DNA from: Agrypnia vestita | Taxonomy: Eukaryota > Arthropoda > Insecta > Trichoptera > Phryganeidae | NCBI GenBank assembly: GCA_016648135.1 | Contig: JADDOH010005049.1 | Span: 36,251 to 100,250, forward strand | DNA length: 64,000 bases | Direction: 5' to 3' | In this document: positions 21,386 through 36,300 of the stretch, in pieces | Position numbering within the stretch: position 1 is the first letter of the stretch | Layout of the letters: each line of letters begins with the position of its first letter | Notes under the pieces: generated by a model | Databases searched by the model: none | Told to the model about the DNA's origin: nothing | Seen by the model: only the letters and a program-made list of their open reading frames with translations | Position numbers and translations under genes: made by a program

Positions 21386-24300
21386 GTGAGTAATATATTC
21401 TCCACATAATGATCCAGTTGGTTATTTAGGCGTCAATATCGTCCGTCATTAATTTTAAAACGACAGTTCAACAATTTGTAAACAAGCACCCATAATATTC
21501 CATCAGCGCTTTGCATGCAAGCTCTAACAGTTTTTTTTTTTCTGTAATCAGATAATTTTATTACATTACAATTCAAATTATTTGATTAGAAACCAGTCAG
21601 CTGTTTTAGTGATTACCTTACAAACTATTGAATAAAATAAGCTGATGAAACTTCAATCTTATGTGGCTTCTGCAAAATATCTCTGAAAAATTCAACATTT
21701 CCATTAAATTTTTTGATTGAACTCCGCTATTATAGAATATTATTGGATAACTCCATTAATATAGAATATTATTGGTTAACTCGAATGCGAAACAGATTTA
21801 AAAAAATGTAGCCTAATGAAAATAATAGAAAAGGGGGTCAAGAATGTACAATAAATAATAATTGAGAAAAAATATGGCTAAATCCAAGATAATGGTCCCA
21901 TTGCACATACAATGAAAATGAGTATTTCACTATATTATTGAATGTGCTAATAACAAAATGAAAGATAATTTACGTTTAAATAGTAAGTATTAAATAAGAT
22001 ATTACACTTTAAAGTTCCGAAAAATGCACTGCATATTTTGACATTTCATAGGCAATATATGAGGTTAGGTTAGGTTATTAGGTTTGGTTTGTTTAATTTA
22101 GATTTTGATTATTTTAATTAGATTAAATTAACAGGACGTTAAATTATATAGTGAAATACTTATTTTCATTGTATGAACAACGGGACCATCATCTTGGATT
22201 ATTCCAAAAATATTGTATGTTAGTTAAGTTTATCTTAACTAGTTTATTTAACACAATTTATTACAATATTTATTATTGTATCGCTGATGGAATAATGAAG
22301 ATTGTATATTATGAATGTCTCATAGAGTGGAAGCTATTTTTTATATAGGAAAGTAGGTATGGAATAGTGTTGTTACAGGGCCATTTTAACTGAGGCGGAA
22401 GAATAGAGTTTGGCTTCTGCGGAAGCGGAGGCAGAGGTGGATTAATAAAGGAAAAAAAATTAATTAACTTTTATTGAAGAAAAAATGTATCTATTGATAA
22501 TCAAAATTAATGAGAGGCAAATTACATTTAACAAACAACAGTTTTGCAGCTTTGTCACCTTCTATGCGATTTCTTAAGGGTTCGTAAATGAAACTGGCTC
22601 CACGAAACAGTTGCTCGCTTGGAACTGATCCTGGCGGCGACGATAAATAAGCGCGCACGATGGAAACAAAAGCTTGAAATTTAATATTATATTTCCACCA
22701 TCATAAATAAATGGTCATTGTTTAGTGGGAGTCAGTTTTGATTATTATTATTATATTAATTTATTAGTGATTTCCATATGATGAGGTTGCTATTGGTTTC
22801 AATGCAGGTTGATTCAGTTACTCTGTTTGGATTTTAACTTGTTGAGGGCCTAAAAATTCCAAAGCAACATATAGGCAAGGGCCGTAAATTTTCTGAATTT
22901 TTTGTAATTTTTCTTTTTACGAAAAAACCATGAAAACATGCGTAAATTAAAAAAAAAACACACACATTCATATTATTTTATCGTAAGTGTCGAAATGCAA
23001 TGATTTTTTTATCATTTAAGTAAAAAAAATAATCTTTTTTTGAATTTCCATAATGTTGCCAGCGCAACATTTTCTGAAAAATAATAATATTTTTTTATTT
23101 GTTTATTGAGACAACACTACTATTAATAATAATAATCTTCTTCTGTGTGATATATTTTGTTGCACGGCACGGCACACGACGGGACATCGCACTCATAACA
23201 CATAAATATGATACACTTTCACACACACACATATTTCAAATAAACGCAACAAAATTGCGTGTATTTTTGTTAATAAATCACTATTAGTATTCAATTGAAT
23301 CATAAACCAACAAAAACTGACAAATATCGCAAAACATATCGTATATATTTGTATATACGTGTACAAATAAATCGAAAATCGAAAAAAATAAATCGTATTT
23401 CCCGCGCACATTGCGCGTGACCTTGACGATGGAATATTTGAATTTCGATTGCACAACACGCGATCGGGGCGCCATCTATGACAATTCTATACGATTTTGA
23501 CGGCAGAAAAACTTCTGTTTTGATTGTTGATTTAAAATATAATCCGTGATGTTTTTGAATTGAAAATGGAACGACAGGTCACAACAGGATTTCTCTATTG
23601 GGAAAAAATTACGTTTTTCAAATTCGATACGCGGCCGTCGATAAATAATTTATTTTGTGCCTGTCGGATATATCCGACGCGGCCCCTGGGGACAGTCGCG
23701 CTTCGTCGGATATATGCGACGCGGCCCCAGGCTCATTAATCAGTTCATTTTGGGATATTTGAGAGTGATTAAAATGTTCCGTAATCTTTTTGCATTTTGC
23801 AATTAAATTCTTTACCTCACGGGTTTCGAGAGCAGAATGAACAGATGGTGGACTTTGCAACTCACATGGGGTACATTGGTCAGACGCATTGCTCTGACCA
23901 TATTTGATCCTTCATCGGGAATAGAGCAATGCAATTGCTCGTCTTTGATGTTCCACTCCAGCAGCATTATTTTGAAATGTTTACAAATCATATCGCCGGT
24001 ATGGCGGCCATTAAGTGAGCAACACTTTAAAACAATCTGCCTTCGGTTAAAGTCTTCAGCAATCCCATGTGCCGTTAAGCTCAAAGGTGACACATTAGCA
24101 CTTGGCTCACACCATATGAAGACCCCATGGCAAGAAGTTGTTAACTAACATTTTTGTCAAAGATGTGTTAATAAGCCCTCTAAAATAAATAATGTACGCT
24201 CTTTCCATTGGAAATAAGTTCAGAACTTAAAAATAATTAGAACATGTTCAAGTCACAGGGATGAACATGTTAACTACACTTTTTCATAAAAATAAAATCC

Positions 24301-27300
24301 GTTACTAATGGGAAGAACATATTATCTTCAAAAATAACATGTTCATGCCATTATTCTGAAATTAACACGCCTTTTAATTTGATTGGAATATTTATGGTTA
24401 ACCCGATCAGTGCCATTGTCGCGTAAACGCGCAAAACTTTGCATGTCCTATCAAGCCAGACACGCGTTACCGCACGGGAATTTTCCGATGTAAATGCGCA
24501 CAATGACAAACGATTTTTAACGCGTCACCAATTTTAGATCGTACTGGCATCTATGGACAGCGATTCCAAGCAGTTACCTTATTTTTAAAACCACCAAATC
24601 TCGTAAAATTAGCGATTTTTTAACGTGTTTCATCTGATAGTTTTCAGAGTTCGCTAGGGTTAGCGCGAGACTTTTTAGCGAGTTTTTTTGCGGAGAAACG
24701 TGGGAATCCTTAGAAATACTTCAGTTTTAAACTGCGTTTGGCTTGATTTTGTTCCCAATTATTGACAATATTCGTCGGTTTTTTCGCCATTTTCATGTTT
24801 TTAAAGCATTGTGAGTGAATATAACTTCTTGTGCGTCTATTAAATTAATTTTTTATCTTAATTTAGCGAGATTCAACTGAATTTTTTGTTTTTCTGTCTT
24901 TCAGTGCTTCAGTTTGATTTTGTTCATGATTATTTTAAATGTCCGTTGGTTTATTTCTCCGTTTTCCTGTATATAGTGCATTGTGAGTGAGTATATCTAT
25001 CTAATGTGTCTATAAAATTAATATTTTCTTTGTGTACACGTTGTGTTCAAATTATTGTTTTTTTTCCTTTATTTTAGCGAGATTCACGGGACTTTTTTAT
25101 TTCTGTTTTTTTTTTTTTAAATTTTTATATTCTTTTTGTGACAGTTTTTGAGTTTTTTGAGCCGGACGAATATGAAAATGATGTGCCTGACGAAATAGAA
25201 AATGTTGCCTCTACTAGTCACGTCGATAGGCCATTATTTCATTGGGATAGCGATCCATTCGTGCCTCAAATTTTGATTCATCTCGGTCAGGCGCAAAATT
25301 GGCCACCAGTGAAGGCATGCGGGAAGCTGATTTTTTTTTATAATATTTGTTTCTATGGCATTAGTTGAACACATTGTAAACGAAACAAACCGACAACTTC
25401 AATATATAAAAAATAGAAGCTCTTCTATAACCAATCGATTGCAGTAATGGACCGATATGATCGTCGATGAAATTTATGTTTTTATAGGCGTTTTTTATGC
25501 ACGTGCAAACAATGTCAAGTAAGGCTGTGTGTTGAACCGTGTTTTGAAATATACCACACGCAGGAAGACTACATAAGATATTAAATGTGTAACATTAAAA
25601 AATAGGTTTAAAAAAAAAAAAAACTGATATTGTGTCAACCCTGTTGTATATTTTGTGAATGAATGAGTGAATTTATTTTGATTTTAATTCAAAATAATCC
25701 CAACATAAATTCAGAAAACATAATTCTTTGATAAGTCCTTACACTTTTTCATCAATTTATGTTCATTTTTATTGTTTTTTATCTACTTTATTTTATGGAA
25801 AAATGTCTGGCCTGTAGGTGTCCCTCGTAGTAAATTTGACTGGCAATTAAAAGGTTAATATAAATTTTACTCTGGCAGTACTGTCATATATTTATTTTTA
25901 TTTGAAGACTATTATAAAATGTACTTGTATATTATTTTTCAATAATTTTAAATGGTACATACCATGTTTTGTATTATTATTTAAGATGCTAGGAATTTTG
26001 TAATTTTGGATAATGGATGATGAAAATGGATAGCATTTGAAGGGTTGTTTGATGTTCGTGTTTTACCAATTTTAAAAGGGTGTTATTATGTTAAAAATGA
26101 GTTCCAGAGGCGAAAAAATGGTTGTTAACTACATTTTTTTTAGGTAAAATTAGTATATTTATATTTTTTGTGTGCATAAAACCGAGTCTTTTTACTTTGT
26201 AAATACTTTTTTGGTATTTTATTGACATAATTCAATAAAAATTTATCTTGAATTAGCAATAAAACATATTTTTCAAAGGCGAAATGCAAATGTCTAATTA
26301 TCTCAAAATGAATTGAATGTTAGTTAGCAACTTCTTGCCATGGGATCTTCATATATCTGTGGTGAATGATAGTTTATAAAATTGCATGAGAATTTCTCCA
26401 ATTTTTATTTACATTTTCGTATACTTGTGTCTCGTCATATATAGGGTCAGTAAGGAACTGACATCCTCTTAACACTTTTTGTGCAGGATGCTGCTCCCGG
26501 GTCACTAGTACGTGCAGCAGGCGAAAACCATCGGAATGTGATAAAAAACAAACTTTAGGAAAAACGTTCTATTTTCCAAACCATTAGTTATTTTTTAATG
26601 AAATTTGGAATTTTCACTTAGCAGAGTATGATCCTCGATATTGTATACTATTTGGCAACAAATCGCCTAATTTTTTGTAAATATATTGAGACAATCACAT
26701 ATGTCACGCATGTTCTTGTATACCTGTTCCTTTCACTATGATATAAATTTACGCATTAAAACTATTTTTTAATATTTAGATAAAGTATGATACGGCATAT
26801 TTCAAAAATACAAATATTGAAATGTACTTGTTAAAGATTTATTATTATATGACACACACTTCACTTCAGCGAAATGTACTTCATAATGAATTCCCTTCGA
26901 TTTCTAAAATATCAAGTATAAGACAGAGAAAGATAGAATTTTACCATAATATACCTGCATTGTAAAAAACATACGGCTTATCCACTCTACAGACTTCGTG
27001 TGGCCACTAATTTATTCAGTAATCAAGTGATTTTGTTGAATTTCTTTATCAATTATTTACTGTTCAAAACTTAAAGCATATATTGACATATCCCTTTTTA
27101 TAAAATCATTAAATGTTTGTTTAAATATCCATGTACAGCGCTCGTAAGAGCTCGTGAGAGCGTAAGTGCCTGATTATTTACTACATAATGGACACGAAGA
27201 CAAAAGGGTGCAGTGGACATATATTGGGATTTTTTATAGATGTAGATGTAGCTTGGACCTTTACCAAGAGATTGGTATACAACATTCGAGTCTGTTGAAA

Positions 27301-30300
27301 AGGTAGAACCACCCGTCCCGCCGTTTAGCATCAGTCAGGGGTGCGGGTAGAACTACCCGTCCCGCATTCAGAGTGTTAATTGGTAATATGGCAAAGCTGC
27401 TTGCATTAACCAACGAAAACCAACACCCCCCACAAAATTGAATGGCAGATTCTGTAAAGCAATCATTTCTCCAATCAAATTGTCGATTTTTTTTTGGCTT
27501 AGCATGTGATGTATCCCATATTTGATTTATTTTCTGGATTCTTCTATGGTAATTTGCCTTTTTGTAGTTTTTGCTTGCTGTAATGGCGTTGCTGACTTTA
27601 TCTAATTCAATTTCACTATTTCTTGTTGTTCTTCCATTTTACATAATTCCTCATATTTCTGTATGTATAGATTTTAAATGTCCTTTCAATGATATTGTGG
27701 TCAGACCTTTTGTCGAATAGTTTTTGCTACAGGTTTTGCATTTTGTATAGTTATCATCTATTTTTCTAAAAAATACTGCAAAATATCACTTGTTTTCGGC
27801 TTCATTACGCGGTTTAATTAAATAACAATAACTACTTATAAAATTACTTATAAATTATAAAACAAATGACAAGCGAGCGCACAAGGTCACGCTAGTTATA
27901 ACCCCTAGCCGTGTGCTCTTACCGCGCGCCGTGGAGACCACTGCACTGCGAATATAGAGTATTCGATTTTTATTTTGTATACGTAATTGGAAACTTAAAG
28001 ATACATTCATGTAATAATAATGTTTAATAATACTAATATATAATATAAGATCATAAAAATATAATAATTATTATTAATAAGAATTATTAGTTAACTTAAT
28101 ATATTTATTTATCAACTAGCTGTGCCCGCACGGCTTCGCACGTGTAGATTTTTAGTACAATGTTTGGATCGTCATAGAACTTTCGCGGACCTTCTAGAAC
28201 CTTTTTCTTCCAGAACTTTCAAGAAATTTATCGAACGTACAGGAACCTTCTAGACACACCGATACATTCCGCTACTCCGGCCTTCCCATAACAAAACAAT
28301 GTGCTAGAATTTGCTAGAACAAGTGCACATTTTCGTCACCCACTCCCACCCACACACAGCCACCCCCACCAAACTCGCATATTTTCGATGTGACACCAAG
28401 GGCTATCCACCACCATAACCACCGGTGGATGGTTGTGGCTGATTGTGGTGAAAACTTGGCGGGTAGGGAAACACGGGTTTCTTTTTATATATACATACAG
28501 GCGGACCTCGACTTTCGAACATTCGACTTTCGCACAATTCGCTATTTCGCACATTGTGGGGTAAAGATATCCCCCTCTCGCTCGCTCACAAGCAAATGGA
28601 ATTCTGGCATCATTTGCATCTTGTTTGCTCCCTTTTCTTATGAGCTAGCTAGGTTAGAGATTTAATCTTGCGCAGGAAGGAAAGATAATTTACCATTTAA
28701 AATATTATTAATCTTAGACAATGCTCCAAGACACCCAAAATCTCTACAAAATTTATACACGGAAATCAATGTTGTGTTTCTTTTTCCCAATACTACCTTC
28801 CTTATACAGCTTATGGACCAAACGGTGATAGCCATGTTTAAACGATAATTATATGCGGTCAATAATGACTCAGACTATCGAGGCAACTGACAGGGAAGGT
28901 GGGCCTGTATTAAAAGATTTCTAGAAGAACTACAATGTATGAAACGCGATAAACAATATTGGAGACGCGTGAGACATATGCGTGGGCTTATATAAAAGTC
29001 AACCATGAAAGGTTCATGGAAACAATTTTATAAATTATGATGAAACTCCAGAAACTATCACAATTGATATAGTCCGCCTAATGAATGAACTAAACTTAGA
29101 TGTTACCAATGAGGATGTTAATGAGATGATAAAATCTCACTCAGAATCTCTAACAAATGAATATTTAATTGAGCAACAGGAGTATGTAAATGAAATATAT
29201 AATGAAAATGAAGGAGAAGAAGCTGATGAAATCATCAAGACTTTAGCAATGAAAAATATGAATGAATATGAATGAAGCCTTCGTGCATCTTGACAAATTT
29301 TTTAATATTATGGAAGATTGTGATTCCAATGGAGAACGCATATTTCAAATTTGTAGGCCGATCAATAAAGACATAGCGTATTATAAAATACTATATGGAG
29401 AAAAGAAAAAGAAGAGAACAATTAACTCTTGATAACTTTTTAAGATAAACACCCGCAAACCCCACTTAAACATGTCTCTTAAACCACTTTAACGCCTCCT
29501 AAACATCATATATTTACTTGATAAATAAATATTATAAAATACATACAATTTTTTTTTTTTTTTACTTCCCTCTACTTTCGAACATTTAACATTCGCACAC
29601 ATTTTCAGGAACCAATTATGTGCAAAAGTCGAGGTCCGCCTGTATATTGATTATATTATCCATTATTATAATTGTATGAATAATCTTAATATTTATTAAT
29701 TATATTATATTATTCTAAAAATATATATTCTTGTTTTATTTTTATTTTGGAATAAGGCTATTAGTATGTGTTTATGGTTTATGTCAAGTCATTTAAAGGA
29801 GCTCATCTTATGTATTTTAACTCTTGTTGTTTGTTTTTGAGTGGTTTTCAAGTAATCATTTGAAACATATTTCTACAGCAATAACGCACAGCCCGCACTC
29901 CCGTTGCGTATGATTGGTTATAACTCAATCAGTATAAATCGTAGAGTAGTGATGTTTATCTTTGTTTAGTAAATAGCTGAATTGTTTCTCCATATTTTTT
30001 ATAATAACTTTTATTCCCGAAAACTGACAACTTTTCGAGTAATCTTTCAAAATATTTTTACACTTTTGTAATTTTTTTAGGTTTTACAAAATAACTTTTA
30101 AACTATTACTTTGACGTAATAAATGTGAAAAAAGAAACATAGACAATATTATAAGTGTTCAAATAAATTTAAAACAGAGTAATCCGTCTAGTATTTATCG
30201 AGATACAGCGAAAAGAAAAAGTACTCATCCGCCATTTTTAACTACTCCCCCTTCCACCACTTGGGTACTCTACGACCGACAGATTCATATTGAAGACGTC

Positions 30301-33300
30301 ACAAGGAATCCATCGATACCAGTCGTAGGTATTTAGAAGAGTTGCAGATAGAATTTTTCAGCTTGTACTACGGTGAACCGCACTATTAATAGACGAGAAT
30401 AAAAAAAACGAAACTCAGATATCAGTGTTCGTCGTACTCAAATAAGGAGATTTGTATATTTTCACATATCTCACAAAGTAAATACCTTTATTTGTGGTGT
30501 CCAATGTCTGCAATGTCTTCAGAAAGTTCCCCAGTTTATATAATCCGATCTTACGAATCTTTTTTTTCCTTTTATAACATCTTTATATGTTGTATTATGT
30601 TAACACTAGAAGCGCCGCCGTCCCATTTTTGTCCCATCCGCAAGTTTGATCGTCTATAACTTTTTTGTTTTTTTATTTAGTTCGGTGAAACTTTTTGACT
30701 TTTAATAATTTTATGTATTTATATAATTCAAAATGTTTTCAATTTTATAAGAGGGACACTTTATTAAAAGAAATAAGATATACCTAGAAGTGCCGCTTGT
30801 CCCATTTTTGTCCCGTCATTATTTTGACGTAGACAAAGATGAAAATTATGTAATAAATGCGTTTCCTTACCTTGGAAAAGCTAATAATAATAATAAAATG
30901 ATAATAGACCAAATAATTAGCGTTTAGGTGATTGGGTTGTGAAGAAATTGACGGAGCCGTACATCAATAAGGGCAGAAATGTTACTTGTAACAACTTTTT
31001 TACTTTTGTTAGCGAAATATTTGAAGTCCAAAAATACTAGTACACAATCAATAGAGCTCGCAGAGAAATACCCGTAACCGTGAAGACCGCAAAAGAAGAA
31101 TTATACGTAGTACGTTTGTGCTAAAAACCGGTGATACATCATTGACTGTTTATCAGGCTAAATCTAATAAAAATGTTCTAATGCTCAGCACTACGCATTC
31201 CAATGTAACAATAGACTCTAGTTCAAAGAAAAAACCTGTGACGATATTATTCTACAACAGCTCGAAATATGGAGTAGATGTAGATCAAATGACTCATAAA
31301 TATACAGTAAAGGCAGCTTCAAGACGTTGGCCAGTTCATACAATTTATAATTTGTTAGATTTAGCGGATATAATGCGTGGGTGTTGTATAAAATAATCAA
31401 CAACAGCAAAATTAAAGCAGAGACTTTTTATTGCAATTGGGAGAAGAATTGGGAGAAAATTATATGTCTAGTAGGAAAACAACCATTCCGAGAGATTCCA
31501 TACGAGAGAAAAAAGATAAACGAATAAGGTGTCAGGTCAAGTCAAAATGCTCAAATAATAAGTTCTACGAGATGTGCCACCTGTGAAAAAAAACTATGCA
31601 ATAAATGCACAGGTAAAGAATATTATTTATGTGTTAATTGCTCTACACATAATGATAACTAGTTAATAAATATTTGATAATTTATTATAGTTACAATTAC
31701 TATGCGAGTAGCGATGATTTTGATACTAAACCAAAAAACATTAATATAATAATAATAATATAATAATAATAAGTTTTTTAATTAATTTTTTTTTGGTATT
31801 GTGTTACACCTCGACTGCCTAGTTAGTAAAGTATAACATTAGACTTTTAATTCATAATTTGTTAGGTATTTGTTTTTCAGGCAATAAGGATTTGATTGAT
31901 TAATTGATAAACGTGTTTTAAATACGTTTTTTTATTTATATTTATGTTATCACAAATTTATGTAACAGAAAGGTGCCGGCCCGGACGAAATGCCCTCAAT
32001 CTTTATTAAACAATGTGCATACAATCTAGCCTTACCCCTCTCTTTAATTTACAATCGTTCTCTAACAGAATGCACTGTCCCTATTATTTGGAAATCTGCA
32101 TATGTATTTCCTATCTTCAAGAATGATCTCCAAACTTCGCATATTTAACAAAATTTTTGAAAAAATAATCTATGACCAGCTGTATCCAGCTCTTAAGCCT
32201 ACCTTGAATATTAATCAACACAGTTTCATTAGTGGTAAATCTACCACCACAAATCTTTTGACTTTCATAGAATACCTCCAAGATAACTTAGATAACAGAA
32301 TACAAGTGGTAGATTTGGTAGAGCGCGATGAGTTGGAGAACAATTTCGTTTCCCCACATTATTGTGATGTTGACGGATACAGCGCATGCGCATTCACTTG
32401 TAAACATACCACGTGGTACTGAGGCGCAGCGCGATGTCGCCGTGAGCTCGCTCGGGTACCGTGCGAATGGCAACGTTGCCACGGCATGTAGAAATGCCCC
32501 GCTATGTTGTGCGCGACATCGCGGAACAGTGCGCGACGTTGCAACGTCACGTAGACTCTATGCCGCGCGTGATATTGAGGGACAATTTGTCCCCTAGTGA
32601 TAGATAGATGAATACATGGCTTTACCGAACTTCGTCTCCGGCCGAATTTCGTTTAAATCTGCCGAACTTCGGTAGCTTATTAATTAACTAGCTTTTGCCA
32701 GCGATTTCGTTCGTGCAAACTTCGATTTCATCCAACGGAAACCTATTACTGGGATAAAAAGTTCTTTGTGCTTTTTCAGACAATAATCTATCTCTGTGCC
32801 AAATTTCATCCAGAGCTGTTCAGTCGTTCTGGCGTGATTGAGTAACAAACATTAATCCATCCATCTAAACATTCACATTTATAAATATTAAATATGTAGG
32901 ATTTAAATAAGAAATGGAAAGTAAATGTTGATTTATAAGTAAATAGGTAACGTGTGAATGGATTATGTTTTTTATTCTCTACAAAAGAAACCACATCAAG
33001 TATCAACAATATGCTTTAATAAAACAAAATAATAAATTTTAATAATAATATTCTACAACAACTATCCAGAACTACATTGTGCCGCTTAAGTAATTAAAAA
33101 ACACAGTAAATAAACAATTACACGTGTTTTCATGATGGCAATCTGACCTGTTCACGGGCAAATGCGCACAAAATTTAACCGAATTTTGTGCGAACTTCGG
33201 CTTCGGCACATATTTAAACCGAATATTCGTCCGAATTCGACATTCGGCAGAACCCACATTCGGTGCATCACCAATAAATAGTATATTACCTAGTAAATAT

Positions 33301-36300
33301 TTCTCATTGTTTGTTAAATTAGATTGCGCTACCAATATGATTGTAAGTGATTATACCTCACGACACACAAGAATCTTAATTCTTTTTGGTGAGGTATAAC
33401 ATATAATAATAATTTGATTGTTAGTATTTGCTAGTTATCATTGTTATAAAAGAAATCATATGTATCATCTATTAAATAAATAAATAAATAAATATCCAAA
33501 TAAATTATAATCAATTGTCTGAAGCTGAGTTTATCGGCATTTATCCACAAATATGTTTATACCGTAGCTCTTAACAAATGAAAATGCAAAGCATTGGATG
33601 TGCACATTAAATCAATTTGAATCGGAGTTCATCAGTATTTAATTTTTATTTTAAAGAGAAACGTGCAAACTGTTTCTGAAACTTTCAATTGTTCAGTACT
33701 TAGACATAATATTTCCCAAAAATGCTAGAGCTTTTTGTATGTATTTTCTGAGGTACTTGAATTAAATTAGAACCACTTAGGCCTGAATTCAGAGTCAATA
33801 CTTAGATGATTTAAAGTATGTCGTAAAAGTGTTATTTTGTACTGCAAATTACACTTTTAGGGTGTACCTTAACCTTAAAATCATCTAAGTATTGACTATG
33901 AATTCGGGCCTTTTGAAGCAGATTCAAGGATGTTTTGTCATATCTTTTATGCAGTAAGAGTTCAATGTGCCCATGTTATAATTTTCAGCTATGTTTACAT
34001 ATGATACTATAGATACAAATGTTTTCATCCTGGGTATTTATTTCTGGAATTAACTAGCATGCCTAGGTTATCTTGATCTATGGTTCCACGGTTCTTATAA
34101 GAAGAAATATTTTTCAGGATGTCATTTGGCTGCTAAGTCCCTTGGCGAAAATAACTGTCGTATTTTACCGGCATTATATTTTATAAGTGGTTGAGGTACA
34201 ACTAGTAGATTATGCACATAAAAATTGTTTAAATGTTTCATCGTTGGCTTTCATATAAAAAGCTCTAGTATTATTGGAAAATTTATTTCTAAGTGTTGAA
34301 CAATTGAAACAGTTCGCACCTATTTCTTTTAAAAAAAACAATTAATTAACTCTGATTCAAATTGATTTCACAAAAAATTGGATTTGATTTAGATTTGGTG
34401 AAAATCATGTGCAGATCTGACGCTTTGCACTTACATTTGAAGGGTCTCCTGCAATAATGATGAAGGTCCAAAATTTCCAAAGGTCTAAATAAGTATGTCA
34501 TTCGGACACTCAATAAAGGCAATTAGCAATCTCATTTACAAAACCAGCAATATCACTTACAAACACAGGATATGTACGTTTTTAAAAATCTGATGCACGA
34601 CCGGAACGCTCAGCGTCACAGGTGTCCATCCACCGCTAGGCAATGCCCGCCATCTTTTAACTGTTTTATTTAACTGAAGTCCTCAATTGTTCAATTGCTA
34701 ACTAACTAACTAACTAACCATCACGCCGTTTCCCCGCAAGGGTAGGCAGAGAGGATTGAACGCCACACTCTTCTATCCTGGCACACCACTTTTGCTTCGG
34801 CCACATTCATACATCTTCTCATACACGTTCTATGGTTGTTGCGGCTTTTAACAGGGCCATCCTCAAATACTTGTAGTACCTGCTCGTGCCAGGTCTTTCG
34901 CGGACGCCCTCTACTCCTGTTGCCTTCAACACTCGCCTCATATATTTTCATAACCATCCTTTCCTTGTTCATACGTTCCGCATGACCAAACCATCTCAGC
35001 ACTCCTTTCTTTATTCTATCTACCACGCTACAGCCAGCATTGCATTCACTTCTAATTTGTTCATTCCTCACTCTATTGACCAAAGATTTTCCACACAAGC
35101 GTCTTAGTGACCGCATTTCCACCGCATTCAGTCTACTCCTTTGCCAATACCAGGCTTCACTTCCATACATAAGGGTTGAATTGTTCAATTGAAATGGTTT
35201 AATTTTTTAGAATACGACGCGCTTCTATTTCTGTGCAGTCTTTGATATGTTCTAACGTGCGCGTATCAATTATTAGTTCGAAGGCAGTTCGCACATGATC
35301 CGACATCACATTTCTTTTGGAATATCCAGTAGGTCCTGCGACACCTTTGAATATTGTGTGAATGGGTAGTCTACCGCTGGACCCACTTGCTTCAAAGCCC
35401 ATCCATTGTGTTCCATCGACAGCAAGTAGTTCTGTTGTATTGCTTTTGGAGGTGGATGACTTTTTCCAATGAATTCCAGTGAATTCCCAATTTTACGCTG
35501 TATAAAATAAAACAATTCTGTTTAATTATTTTATTTTTTATTGAACTATTATTAATTAACAGGCCGGCTAGATATTTTTCTAAAATCAATATTTTATTTG
35601 ATCGATCTCGACTTCTTATATCTACCTGAAAAGGGATGCTAAAATTTAATTATTGTGTTATTTCCTTACTTTTCAACTTTAGCATATAAATGATAAACAA
35701 ACTTGTAGGGAATAAAATTTTCTATACCTAACTATGGTCCTTATTCAGGAGTCCAACATTAATTATTATATATGTAATATAATCTTGAATTTAGGTTTAA
35801 TTAATTTTTATTGAAAATTCCCTATTTTCAACTTTATAGATAAAAAAATAAATCTATTATAATTTTGTTTACATCACTTCTTATTGGTTTTTTACATTTT
35901 TCGGGAACAATGTTCCTTTTCTCAGATTGAGCCTTAAACTAAAGTTGACAAATAATACAGATATATTTATTTATTAATAATGTCACCACAAAGTGAAAGC
36001 CTGACTTTGAAAGATGTATTCTTCAATAAATTTCTATATAACATCTCAAATGTAAAGTATTTTTAAATTATCTATTTATTTATAAATTTATAGATAGTAA
36101 ATAAATGTAAAGTATTTTTTACCGCACCTCATAACTGGTGCCTTTATTTCGCAAAATCATTGTTTCCTTCCATTTTATTTACTCACATTTTAATGCTTAT
36201 ACCCAATACTTTCACTGCTTATATATGTAGTTTATATTTATATTTTACTGCTAACACCTGATATTGCTGTGTATACTTACTTCTTTCTTTGTTATATATA

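Larger units (their letters stand above)
22491..27805 (-). pseudogene. hAT (ZBED-type) transposase, broken by nested insertions
   Basis: One hAT element reads right to left. The start at 27805 gives MKPKTSDILQYFLEK, then after a frameshift a BED zinc finger (CKTCSKNYS...HLKSIH, about 27760-27660). EMIALQ..PFNFV.GVGF follows at about 27440-27390. YQLRGCQFLTDPIYDETQVY follows at about 26470-26410, and LSFTTDI at about 26375-26355. From 24114 come W, then LSLTAHG, then VLKCCSLNGRHTGD and PDEGSNMVRAMR. Another frame gives EVKNLIAKCKKITEHFNHSQ at 23830-23745. The C-terminal dimerisation block is at 22735-22491: WWKYNIKFQAF, SSPPGSVPSEQLFRGA, RNRIEGDKAAKLLFV, stop. Insertions at 26473-27375 and 24117-26351 separate the pieces. 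The segment 22736-23744 is unexplained. Not functional. Confidence 0.85.

Noticed and set aside
22055..22090. TTAGG-like telomeric repeat
   Set aside because: It is a few GGTTA words internal to a MITE that is present twice, not a telomere tract.
24117..26351. Reading the whole 2235-bp element as the piggyBac itself
   Set aside because: The TTAA-flanked piggyBac ends lie well inside at 24402 and 25854, whereas the outer ends are TA-flanked and of different sequence.
32359..32597. Overlapping 63-89 codon frames on both strands
   Set aside because: CpG-rich repeat composition keeps all frames open; no domain.
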